A stretch of DNA of 64,000 bases from Variovorax paradoxus (GTDB lineage Bacteria; Pseudomonadota; Gammaproteobacteria; Burkholderiales; Burkholderiaceae_C): contig NZ_CP046622.1 in the NCBI RefSeq assembly GCF_009755665.1, positions 992,001-1,056,000 of the forward strand. The letters are read 5' to 3'. A program made the position numbers and the translations under genes. The notes beneath the pieces were generated by a model. That model made no database searches. It was not told the DNA's origin and saw only the letters and a list, made by a program, of their open reading frames with translations. Positions 18,270 through 25,984 of the stretch are shown here, piece by piece. Position 1 is the first letter of the stretch. Each line of letters starts with the position of its first letter.

Positions 18270-19655
18270 TTACCGCTGGCTCGCTGCTTCGCGCAGCGCA
18301 TCGAGAAAGCTGCGCCGCCACCAGTGAATGTCTTGCTCGCGGATGCGCGACAGCAGCTTCTGGTGCCGCTCGCGCCGCTCCTCGAGCGGCATCTGAAGCG
18401 CCTGCTGCACGGTTTCGGCGGTGCCGTGCGTATCGTAGGGGTTCACCAGCAGCGCTTCCTTCAGCTGCTCGGCCGCGCCGGCAAAGCGCGAGAGCACCAG
18501 CACGCCGGGGTCCGCCGGGTCCTGCGCGGCAATGTATTCCTTGGCGACAAGGTTCATGCCGTCGCGCAGCGGCGTGACCAGCCCCACCGCGGCAGCGCGG
18601 CAGAGCCCCGGCACGCGCTTGCGCGCCACCATGCGGTGGATGTAGCGCACCGGCATCCAGTCGAGCTCGCCGTAGTCGCCGTTGATGGCGCCGCACAGCG
18701 ATTCGAGCTCCCGGCGGATGTCGCCATAGGCATCGACCGTCTCGCGCGTGGGCGACGCGATCTGGATCAGCGTGGCGCTGCGGCGGTTCTCCGGGTAGTT
18801 GGCAAGCAGCTCGCGGAAGGCGCGCACCCGCTGCGGAATGCCCTTGGAATAGTCGAGCCGGTCGATGCCCAAGAGCAGCCGCCGCTGCGAGTATTCGCGC
18901 TTCATGGTCTCGAACATGTCGCGCGACTCCTTGGCATGCGTGAGCGCCGCGAACTCGTCGACGTCGATGCCGATGGGGAAGGCGCTGCAGCGCACCGTCT
19001 GGCCGTAGGCGCGGTACATGTCGTCGCCCAGGTATTCGCCATGCGCCTCGTTGCGCACGTAGTGCTCGAAATGCTGCACGTCCTGCTGCGCCTGGAAGCC
19101 GATCAGGTCGTAGGAGAACAGCGAGCGCATGAGCCACTCGTGCTGCGGAACGGCCGCAATGATGATCTGCGGCGGCAGCGGAATGTGCAGGAAGAAGCCG
19201 ATGCGCTGCGTGCAGCCCATGGCGCGCAGCTCGGCCGCGAGCGGCATCAGGTGGTAGTCGTGGATCCAGATGATGTCGTCGGGCTTGAGCATCGGCATCA
19301 GCTTGCGCGCGAACAGCTGGTTCACGCGCCGGTAGCCGCCGATGAAGCCGGCTTCGAAGTGGGCAAGGTCGAGCCGGTTGTGGAACACCGGCCACAGCAC
19401 GTCGTTGCTGTAGCCCAGGTAGAAGCTGTCGTGGTCCTCGCGGCTCAGGTCGATGGTGGCCAGCGTGACCTTGCCGGCCTGCTGCATGTGCAGCTCGCCT
19501 TCGCCCGTGGGGCCGTCTTCCACGATTTGCCCGCTCCAGCCGAACCAGAGGCCGCCGCTTTGCTGCAGGCTTTCGCCCAGTGCAACCGCCAGGCCGCCGG
19601 CCGCCGGTTTGCGTGGATCCGCCACGCGATTCGAAACAACAACCAGACGACTCAT
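18270..19655 (-). CDS. otsA: Trehalose-6-phosphate synthase OtsA
   Basis: GT20 glycosyltransferase (461 aa) that joins glucose from UDP-glucose to glucose-6-phosphate to give trehalose-6-phosphate. Recognisable are [12 protein letters not shown] at the start, the [12 protein letters not shown] and [10 protein letters not shown] blocks, [14 protein letters not shown] for nucleotide-sugar binding, and [18 protein letters not shown] near the C terminus. The start overlaps the end of the upstream GH15 gene by 4 bp, and otsB lies upstream of that, so all three are one translationally coupled operon for trehalose metabolism. Confidence 0.96.
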   Translation of the reverse strand: MSRLVVVSNRVADPRKPAAGGLAVALGESLQQSGGLWFGWSGQIVEDGPTGEGELHMQQAGKVTLATIDLSREDHDSFYLGYSNDVLWPVFHNRLDLAHFEAGFIGGYRRVNQLFARKLMPMLKPDDIIWIHDYHLMPLAAELRAMGCTQRIGFFLHIPLPPQIIIAAVPQHEWLMRSLFSYDLIGFQAQQDVQHFEHYVRNEAHGEYLGDDMYRAYGQTVRCSAFPIGIDVDEFAALTHAKESRDMFETMKREYSQRRLLLGIDRLDYSKGIPQRVRAFRELLANYPENRRSATLIQIASPTRETVDAYGDIRRELESLCGAINGDYGELDWMPVRYIHRMVARKRVPGLCRAAAVGLVTPLRDGMNLVAKEYIAAQDPADPGVLVLSRFAGAAEQLKEALLVNPYDTHGTAETVQQALQMPLEERRERHQKLLSRIREQDIHWWRRSFLDALREAASQR

Positions 19656-21574
19656 ATGCACGAATCCCAGGGCGCCGACAGCCGAACGGCCGCGTTGATG
19701 ATGCCGACCATCGAATACGTCTGCGGAAAGTTGCCCCACATTTCGCCCGTGACCGGATGCGTGTCTTCCGAGAGCAGGCCGAGAGGATTGCGCGCCGCGA
19801 GCATGGTCTCGAAGATCTGGCGGGCCTCGGCTTTCCGGCCGATCTTGGCCAGCGCGTCGATGCGCCAGAAGGTGCAGATGTTGAACGCGGTCTCGGGCTT
19901 GCCGAAGTCGTCGGCCGCCTCGTAGCGGCGCATGTAGGGGCCGTCGCACAGCGACTTTTCCATGGCGTCGACGGTGGAGATGAAACGCGGGTCGCGTGCG
20001 TCGATCAGCCCGACCTCGACCATCAGCAGGATGCTGGCGTCCAGCTCGTGGCCGCCAAAGCTCTCGGCAAAGGCCTGGCGCTCCTCGCACCAGGACTTGG
20101 CCAGGATTTCTTCCTTCATGCGCGCGGCATGGCCGTGCCAGTACGCGGCGCGCTCAGGCAGTTCCAGCGCCCGCGCGATCTTGGCCAGCCGGTCGCACGC
20201 GGCCCAGCTCATCAGTGCCGAGCTGGTGTGCACGCGGGCGCGGGTGCGCAGCTCCCACATGCCGGCATCCGGCGTGCCATAGACGCGGATCGCCTGCTCG
20301 CCCACCGCCTCGAGGTGCGGAAACTCGGCCACGCCCGCGCGTGCGAGCAGCCTGTGGTCATGAAAGGCCTGCGCGGCGCCGAGCACGATGTTGCCGTAGA
20401 CGTCGTGCTGAAAATGCTCCTGCGCCTGGTTGCCCACGCGCACGGGGCCCATGCCGCGGTAGCCCGCAAGGTTCTCGACCATCGATTCCGGCAATTCGCG
20501 CTCCAGCCCGATGCCGTACAGCGGCTGGATGTGCTCGCCGTGCGAGCCGATCACCACGTTGCCCAGCCAGCGCAGGTAGTCTTCCATGGTGCCGACTTCG
20601 CTCAGCGAATTGAGCGCCCGCACCACGAAGAAGGCATCGCGCAGCCAGCAGTAGCGGTAGTCCCAGTTGCGCTGGCTGCCCGGCGCCTCGGGAATGCTCG
20701 TGGTCATGGCCGCCACGATGGCGCCCGTGTCTTCGTACAGAGAGAGCTTGAGCGTGATGGCCGCGCGGATCACCGCGTCCTGGTACTCGAACGGAATGGC
20801 CAGCCGCTTGCTCCAGGTGCGCCAGTAGGCAATGGTTTCCTGCTCGAAGCTGCGCGCCGTGTCGGCAATGCCGTCGAGCAGGGTTTCGTCGACGCCGAAC
20901 ATGAAGTTGTATTCGCGCGAGATCACGAAAGGCTGGCGCGAAAGAATGTGCGAAATCGATGCGTCGGTGTTGAGCCGCAGCGTGAGGTCCGGCCCCACGT
21001 AGCGGATGTGGTTGCTGCCGCGCGTAACTTCTACCGGCGCCGAGGCACCCCACTGGAACCGCGGGTCGAGCGCCACGCGGATGCGCGGCGCGCCGGCAAT
21101 CGGCCGCACGCGGCGCACCAGCATCAGCGGACGGAAGTAGCGCGAGCGGCTGTAGAAGCGCGGCGCAAAGTCGGTGATCTCGATGCCCTGGCCCGCGCTG
21201 TCGAACAGCTGGGTGCGCAGCACCGCGGTATTGGGTTCGTACCACTGCTTGCTGGAGGCGAAATCCTCGATTTCGATGGACCAGGCACCGGCGTCTTCAC
21301 CGGGGTGCAGCAGGGCGTTGAACACCGGATCTCCGTCGAAGCGCGGCAAGCAGCACCACACGGCGCGCCCGCGTGCGTCGATGAGCGCGCTGTAGGCGCA
21401 GTTTCCAATCACGCCGACATTGAGCGAAGGCTCGGCCGGCGGGCCGAAGCCGCGCGGCACCGCCGAAGCCGCAGCGCGTGGATCGACGGGCGCGCGGTCG
21501 TCGGGCCCGGCGGCGCCGGCAAGCGAAATGCCCGCACGGTCTTCAGGTGCCTTGGGCAGTTGCAGTTCGCTCAT
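19652..21574 (-). CDS. GH15-family glycoside hydrolase (glucoamylase- or trehalase-like)
   Basis: A 640-aa cytosolic GH15 enzyme. The N-terminal beta-sandwich domain (VIGNCAYSALIDARGRAVWCCLPRFDG) is followed by an (alpha/alpha)6 barrel with WDYRYCWLRDAFF and the C-terminal NFPQTYSMVGIINAAVRLS. Bacterial GH15 members hydrolyse alpha-glucans or trehalose. Placement between otsB and otsA with 4-bp overlaps on both sides makes trehalose, or control of its level, a reasonable substrate guess, though this is inference. The RBS GAGGAG precedes the start. The first 45 residues are a Pro/Ala-rich extension. Confidence 0.9.
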   Translation of the reverse strand: MSELQLPKAPEDRAGISLAGAAGPDDRAPVDPRAAASAVPRGFGPPAEPSLNVGVIGNCAYSALIDARGRAVWCCLPRFDGDPVFNALLHPGEDAGAWSIEIEDFASSKQWYEPNTAVLRTQLFDSAGQGIEITDFAPRFYSRSRYFRPLMLVRRVRPIAGAPRIRVALDPRFQWGASAPVEVTRGSNHIRYVGPDLTLRLNTDASISHILSRQPFVISREYNFMFGVDETLLDGIADTARSFEQETIAYWRTWSKRLAIPFEYQDAVIRAAITLKLSLYEDTGAIVAAMTTSIPEAPGSQRNWDYRYCWLRDAFFVVRALNSLSEVGTMEDYLRWLGNVVIGSHGEHIQPLYGIGLERELPESMVENLAGYRGMGPVRVGNQAQEHFQHDVYGNIVLGAAQAFHDHRLLARAGVAEFPHLEAVGEQAIRVYGTPDAGMWELRTRARVHTSSALMSWAACDRLAKIARALELPERAAYWHGHAARMKEEILAKSWCEERQAFAESFGGHELDASILLMVEVGLIDARDPRFISTVDAMEKSLCDGPYMRRYEAADDFGKPETAFNICTFWRIDALAKIGRKAEARQIFETMLAARNPLGLLSEDTHPVTGEMWGNFPQTYSMVGIINAAVRLSAPWDSCI

Positions 21575-22365
21575 CCAGCACTCCTCGGGTTTTCGTCTTT
21601 CTTGTGTTCCGGCGCGGCCAGTTGATCGCGCAGCTGCACCAGCCATTCGTACACCGCCCGCGGCGATTCGAGCCGGTGCAGCGCCAAGCTTGGGCCCGAG
21701 CCCACCTTGATGCCAATGCCGCCGCGCGGCTGCACCACCGCAAAGCCGCTCTCGTCGGTGGTGTCGTCGCCCGCAAAGACCGGCATGCGCCCGGCGAACG
21801 GGGGCTCGTTCATGAAGGCCTCGATCGCAATGCCTTTGTTGATGCCCGTCGGCTTGACTTCGAACACGAACTTGCCGTGCAGGAGTTCGAGCTGCGGCCG
21901 GCCGGCGATGGCACGCGACATGGCGTCGCGGCACACGGCCTCGAGCTGCGGCGCGAGCCGGTAGTGCAGGGCAATGGCCGCGTGCTTGCGTTCGACCAGC
22001 AGGCCTTCATGCACGCGAGCCAGTTCATTGGCAATCTCGAGAATCGGCACCAGGTCGGGGGCGTGCTGCTCCTGCATGCGGCCTTTCGAGTCGCGCCGCT
22101 GCACGCCGTGCTCGCCAGCCGCCGGCAGCCGCAGCGGCGCAAGAAAACGGTCGATGGCGTCGATCTGGCGGCCCGACACCACGGCCAGGGCGCCGCCGAG
22201 CTGGTCGCGCAGGTTTTCGAGCAGTGCCACCAGCGCGGGAGGAACTTCGACAGCCTCGGGAGTGGGCGCAAGTGCGACCAGCGTGCCGTCGAAGTCGAGA
22301 AAAAGGGCTGTATCTCGCCCCAACGGAGGGGGCAATTGTGAAGACACTTGGGAGGACATTGGCAT
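21571..22365 (-). CDS. otsB: Trehalose-6-phosphate phosphatase OtsB
   Basis: HAD-superfamily phosphatase (264 aa) that releases trehalose from trehalose-6-phosphate. Motif I is LFLDFDGTL, motif II lies around VVSGRQ, and motif IV is FAGDDTTDESGF. First gene of the otsB-GH15-otsA operon; its stop overlaps the next start (ATGA). Start set at MPMSSQ (22365); in-frame ATGs further upstream at 22389 and 22410 are less likely. Trehalose made here would serve as osmoprotectant or stress solute. Confidence 0.94.
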   Translation of the reverse strand: MPMSSQVSSQLPPPLGRDTALFLDFDGTLVALAPTPEAVEVPPALVALLENLRDQLGGALAVVSGRQIDAIDRFLAPLRLPAAGEHGVQRRDSKGRMQEQHAPDLVPILEIANELARVHEGLLVERKHAAIALHYRLAPQLEAVCRDAMSRAIAGRPQLELLHGKFVFEVKPTGINKGIAIEAFMNEPPFAGRMPVFAGDDTTDESGFAVVQPRGGIGIKVGSGPSLALHRLESPRAVYEWLVQLRDQLAAPEHKKDENPRSAG

Positions 22366-22440
22366 CGCCGAAAACCATAACACGGGCATAGCAATTCCCG
22401 TGTCGGCCAAAGTCGGACGTATGCCCGCGGCGGCGCCCCT

Positions 22441-23709
22441 TCAGCCCGGCAACGCGGCCACGGCCGCAACGGCCTCGACGCGCGCACGATGGATCGCCTC
22501 GCCGATCTGCGGACCCGTGGCGCCCGACTGCTGAGCCGTGCGTGCCACCGCATCGGTGGCCACGCCGGCCGCCGCGCGGAGCACCGCCAGCAGCCTCTCG
22601 CGCTGGGGGTAGGGTTGTTCTTCGAACCCGAGCCGGCCGCGCGAGTCGCACTCGCAAGCCAGCAGCACCTCGGCAAAGCGCGCGGGCTTGCGGAACGCAT
22701 CGCAGCGCTCCAGCAGGCGCACCAGCTCGGGCGCATCGAGCTCACCGCTGGCGTGGATGTTGCCGTGCTCGCGCGCCACCACCTCGGCCAGTTCGCGGAT
22801 GTCGACCGGCACGCGCCAGCGGTCGCACACCGCGTGCAGCAGTTCGGCGCTGCGCTTCTCGTGACCGGTATGGCGCGGCAAGAGGCCGGGTTCGGTCGTG
22901 CCCTTGCCAAGGTCGTGCATCAGGCAGGCAAAGCGCACCGCCAGCGGCGCCTGCAGCCTGGCGCTGCTGTCGAGGACCATCATCAGGTGCACGCCGGTGT
23001 CTACCTCGGGGTGATGTTCCGCGGACTGCGGCACGCCCCAGAGCCTGTCGACTTCCGGCAGCAGCACGGCCAGCGCGCCGCAGGCCCGCAGCACGTCGAA
23101 CATGCGCGAGGGGCGCGTTTCCATCAGGCCGCGTGCCAGTTCCTGCCAGACGCGCTCCGCCACCAGCGCATCGGTTTCGCCGGCCTCGACCATTTCGCGC
23201 ATCAGGGCCATGGTTTCAGGTGCGACCGAAAAGTCGTCGAAGCGTGCGGCGAAGCGCGCCACCCGCAGGATGCGCACCGGGTCCTCGCGGAAAGCATCGG
23301 TCACATGCCGCAGCAGCCGTTGTTCCAGGTCTCGCCGGCCGTGAAAGGGGTCGGCCAGCTTGTCGGCGTCGGGCTCGAAGCTTCCGTCGGGCTGCACCCA
23401 CTCCGCGGGCATTGCAATGGCGTTGACCGTGAGGTCGCGCCGCGCCAGGTCTTGCTCCAGGGTGACGTCTGGCGACGCATGCACGGTGAAGCCGCGGTAG
23501 CCGGGCGCGCTCTTGCGCTCGGTGCGGGCCAACGCATATTCCTCGCGGGTCTGCGGATGCAGGAACACCGGAAAGTCGCGCCCCACGGGCAGGTAGCCGC
23601 GCGACGTCATTTCTTCGGGTGTGGCGCCCACCACCAGCCAGTCATGGTCGGACACCGGCCGCCCGAGCAGCCGGTCGCGCAGCGCGCCGCCGACGAGATA
23701 CGTTTTCAT
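22441..23709 (-). CDS. cca: CCA-adding tRNA nucleotidyltransferase
   Basis: Multifunctional enzyme of 422 aa that builds or repairs the 3' CCA end of tRNAs. N-terminal class-II nucleotidyltransferase motifs are LVGGALRD and SDHDWLVVG (catalytic Asp pair); RRDLTVNAIA and the RILRVARFAARF helix follow. A C-terminal HD domain (FACLMHDLGKG) with phosphohydrolase potential follows, as in enterobacterial Cca. Start chosen at MKTYLVGG, the family norm. Confidence 0.96.
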   Translation of the reverse strand: MKTYLVGGALRDRLLGRPVSDHDWLVVGATPEEMTSRGYLPVGRDFPVFLHPQTREEYALARTERKSAPGYRGFTVHASPDVTLEQDLARRDLTVNAIAMPAEWVQPDGSFEPDADKLADPFHGRRDLEQRLLRHVTDAFREDPVRILRVARFAARFDDFSVAPETMALMREMVEAGETDALVAERVWQELARGLMETRPSRMFDVLRACGALAVLLPEVDRLWGVPQSAEHHPEVDTGVHLMMVLDSSARLQAPLAVRFACLMHDLGKGTTEPGLLPRHTGHEKRSAELLHAVCDRWRVPVDIRELAEVVAREHGNIHASGELDAPELVRLLERCDAFRKPARFAEVLLACECDSRGRLGFEEQPYPQRERLLAVLRAAAGVATDAVARTAQQSGATGPQIGEAIHRARVEAVAAVAALPG

Positions 23710-23746
23710 GCGCTCCAGTGTAGGGATATCCATACTCCAAAAAATA

Positions 23747-23758
23747 GAACGATCGTTC
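23747..23758. promoter_or_regulatory. 12-bp perfect palindrome, possible TetR/AcrR-type operator
   Basis: GAACGATCGTTC sits in the cca/ompW divergent intergenic region, and a shorter GAACGTTC palindrome follows at 23782-23789. Such sites resemble TetR-family operators, but no TetR gene is in the window. The assignment is a guess from sequence shape. Confidence 0.4.
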
Positions 23759-23869
23759 GATAATTTTCTGGCAAATCAAAGGAACGTTCGCCGATTTGCC
23801 CGAAAGGCAGCCGCTGTTGCAGCAGCTGCCACGTGCCACGAACATTAATACCAAAGGAGCAATCACAGC

Positions 23870-24595
23870 ATGAAGAAAACAATGTTTGCGCTGGCGGCAG
23901 CGAGCGCAATGGCGTCAGGTGGCGCTTGGGCGCAGAACGCCGGGGACTGGGTCATTGGCGCAGGCTGGCTTCGAATGTCGCCGCAGGATTCGAGCAAGCC
24001 GCTCACGTTCACGGCGCCGGTGCACAGCGTGGTACCCGGCTCGGGCGCGTCGGTGAGCGACGCGGACACACTCGGCCTGAGCGCGGTTTATTTCGTCGAC
24101 AGCCACTGGGCCGTGGAGGGGGTGCTGGGCATTCCGCCAAAGTTCAAGCTCGACGGCGAAGGCACGCTGGCCCGCATCGGCGAGCTGGGCGAAGCGCGGC
24201 AATGGAGCCCGACGATCCTGGGCAAGTACTACTTCAACGAAGGCAGCAGTGCCTTCCGTCCGTTCGTGGGCCTGGGCGCCACTTATGTCTGGTACAGCGA
24301 CGTCAAGCTCACGCCGGGCCTGCAGGGCGCATTGGGCAGCCAGGTGCGCCAGCCGCCGCTTTCCACCTCGACCACCGCCAAGCTCGACAGTTCGTTCGCG
24401 CCCGTGCTCAACGCCGGCGTGGCCTACCAGTTCGACAAGAACTGGGGCGTGTCGTTCTCGGTGTCCTACATTCCGCTGAAAACCAAGGCCAAGCTCACCA
24501 CCACGTCGATCACCGGCCTGCCGGTGGCCACGAGCGAAGCCAGGCTCAAGCTCAATCCGATCGTGACCTATCTGTCGGTGACCTATCGCTTCTGA
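23870..24595 (+). CDS. ompW: OmpW-family outer-membrane protein
   Basis: A 241-aa outer-membrane beta-barrel of the OmpW family, which forms a narrow eight-stranded channel for small hydrophobic molecules. Signal peptide with cleavage after AWAQ near residue 22; mature start NAGDWVIGAGW. Barrel strands with alternating residues follow (WAVEGVLGIPPKFK, FRPFVGLGATYVWYSD, GVAYQFDKNWGVSFSVSY), ending in the C-terminal aromatic signature LSVTYRF. AAAGGAG precedes the ATG. Convergent with the GST gene. Confidence 0.92.
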   Translation: MKKTMFALAAASAMASGGAWAQNAGDWVIGAGWLRMSPQDSSKPLTFTAPVHSVVPGSGASVSDADTLGLSAVYFVDSHWAVEGVLGIPPKFKLDGEGTLARIGELGEARQWSPTILGKYYFNEGSSAFRPFVGLGATYVWYSDVKLTPGLQGALGSQVRQPPLSTSTTAKLDSSFAPVLNAGVAYQFDKNWGVSFSVSYIPLKTKAKLTTTSITGLPVATSEARLKLNPIVTYLSVTYRF

Positions 24596-24603
24596 CCCTG
24601 GAC

Positions 24604-24617
24604 ACGACGCGCGTCGT
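24604..24617. repeat. 14-bp perfect palindrome between convergent stops
   Basis: ACGACGCGCGTCGT occupies most of the 22 bp between the ompW stop and the GST stop. It could fold only with an unpaired centre and lacks a T-tract, so terminator activity is doubtful. Confidence 0.45.
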
Positions 24618-25301
24618 TCAGCGTTCCTTGCGGTAGTGCTCTTCGAACGGCAGGAAGTCCTTCTCGGCCAGTGCATCGTCGATCCATGCCTTGATGCCGG
24701 GCAGGGCCTGCACACGCCCGATGTACGCTGAGATGGCAGGGGGCACGGGCAGGCCGTAGGTCTTGATGCGCGTGCCGACGGGCGCGAAGTAGGCGTCCGC
24801 ATTGCTGAATTCGCCGAACAGCATCGGGCCACCATGGGCGTCGAGCAGATCGGTCCACATCTGCACGACGCGGTCGACTTCGCTCTGGAGGCCGAGGTTC
24901 TCCTTCAGCAGCCGTGCGCCCACGTCGGCCAGGGAGGCCTCGATGTTCATGCCGCAAAGGCTGCGAAGATTGCCGAAGCCCGAGTGCATTTCGGCGCAGA
25001 TGCTGCGCGCGCGGGCCCGGTCGGCCGCGGCGCGGGGCCACAGCTGCTTTTCGGGAAAGGTCTCGGCCAGGTATTCGGCAATGGCCAGCGTGTCCCACAC
25101 CACCAGGTCGCCGTCGACCAGCACCGGCACCTTGGCAACGGGGTTCAGCGAGCCGATGGTTTTCTTGAACTGCGAATTGGCTTCGAACGAATCGAAGCGC
25201 ACCTTCACTTCCTCGAACGGAATGCCGGCCTGCTTCATGAGCACCCAGGGCCGCATGGACCAGGACGAGTAGTTCTTGTTGCCGATGTAGAGCTTGGGCA
25301 T
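24618..25301 (-). CDS. Glutathione S-transferase family protein
   Basis: A 227-aa cytosolic GST. The N-terminal thioredoxin-like domain begins MPKLYIGNKNYSSWSMRPW, with the catalytic Ser/Tyr region in NYSSWS and the cis-proline motif KVPVLVDGDLVVWDTLAIAEY. A helical C-terminal domain follows (about 90-215). The NKNYSSW start is typical of the YfcF/maleylacetoacetate-isomerase-like branch. Substrate unknown; possible role in peroxide or electrophile detoxification. Confidence 0.88.
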   Translation of the reverse strand: MPKLYIGNKNYSSWSMRPWVLMKQAGIPFEEVKVRFDSFEANSQFKKTIGSLNPVAKVPVLVDGDLVVWDTLAIAEYLAETFPEKQLWPRAAADRARARSICAEMHSGFGNLRSLCGMNIEASLADVGARLLKENLGLQSEVDRVVQMWTDLLDAHGGPMLFGEFSNADAYFAPVGTRIKTYGLPVPPAISAYIGRVQALPGIKAWIDDALAEKDFLPFEEHYRKER

Positions 25302-25419
25302 CGTGTTGTGATCCTGCGGTTCAGATGAGAAGAACCCTCAATGCTAGCGGGGCCCTGCGCGCTGATTGATGCTGAAGCGCAGGCGAATTGATGCGTGCGG
25401 CGCGCCGGGCCGTTCTCTT

Positions 25420-25983
25420 TCAGCGCGGTGGCGGGTCTTCAGGAGAGGCGATCACGCGGGACGCCTCGCCATTCTTGCCTTCGTCGCGCGGCGGGCCGAC
25501 GAGGCGCTCGATCAGGTTCACCAGGCGCGGCACCAGCGAAAGCACGGCCAGTGCCAGCAGCGCGCTCAATACCGCGGTCACTTCGCGGCCGAGCCCGCAG
25601 GCCATGCCGATGGCGGCGGTCATCCACAGCCCGGCGGCGGTGGTGAGGCCCTGCACCTGGTGCTCGTCCTTGCCCTGCTTGAGGATGGTGCCAGCGCAAA
25701 GAAAACCCACACCTGCCACGAGGCCCTGGATTACCCGGCTCATGTCGGCAGGCTCGATACCGGTCTGCTGCGGAATGAGCACGAACAGCGCCGAGCCGAT
25801 GGCTACCAGCATGTGGGTGCGCACGCCGGCCGCCTTGCCCTGCTGCTCGCGCTCGAAACCGAGCATGAAGCCGACGACGGCCGCAAGCATCAGGCGAACC
25901 ACGATGCGCGTGAGCTGGGCAACGTCGCCCACGTCCGAGAACTCGGCTGCAACAGTGTCGAGTACCTGGTCGCCCCAGCTCAT
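25420..25983 (-). CDS. MgtC/SapB-family membrane protein
   Basis: A 187-aa protein with four to five membrane segments and the family core GFMLGFEREQQGKAAGVRTHMLVAIGS, followed by GLVAGVGFLCAGTIL and GLTTAAGLWMTAAIGMACGLG. MgtC-like proteins affect Mg2+ homeostasis and, in pathogens, survival in macrophages; a general envelope role is likely here. It starts one base after the stop of the lytic transglycosylase gene (TGACATG), so it is probably translated by coupling. The C-terminal tail is charged and proline-rich. Confidence 0.88.
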   Translation of the reverse strand: MSWGDQVLDTVAAEFSDVGDVAQLTRIVVRLMLAAVVGFMLGFEREQQGKAAGVRTHMLVAIGSALFVLIPQQTGIEPADMSRVIQGLVAGVGFLCAGTILKQGKDEHQVQGLTTAAGLWMTAAIGMACGLGREVTAVLSALLALAVLSLVPRLVNLIERLVGPPRDEGKNGEASRVIASPEDPPPR

Positions 25984-25984
25984 G

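Noticed and set aside
18324..21625. Long plus-strand open frames opposite otsA and the GH15 gene
   Set aside because: Shadows of well-identified minus-strand genes with His/Gln/Arg-rich, domain-free translations.
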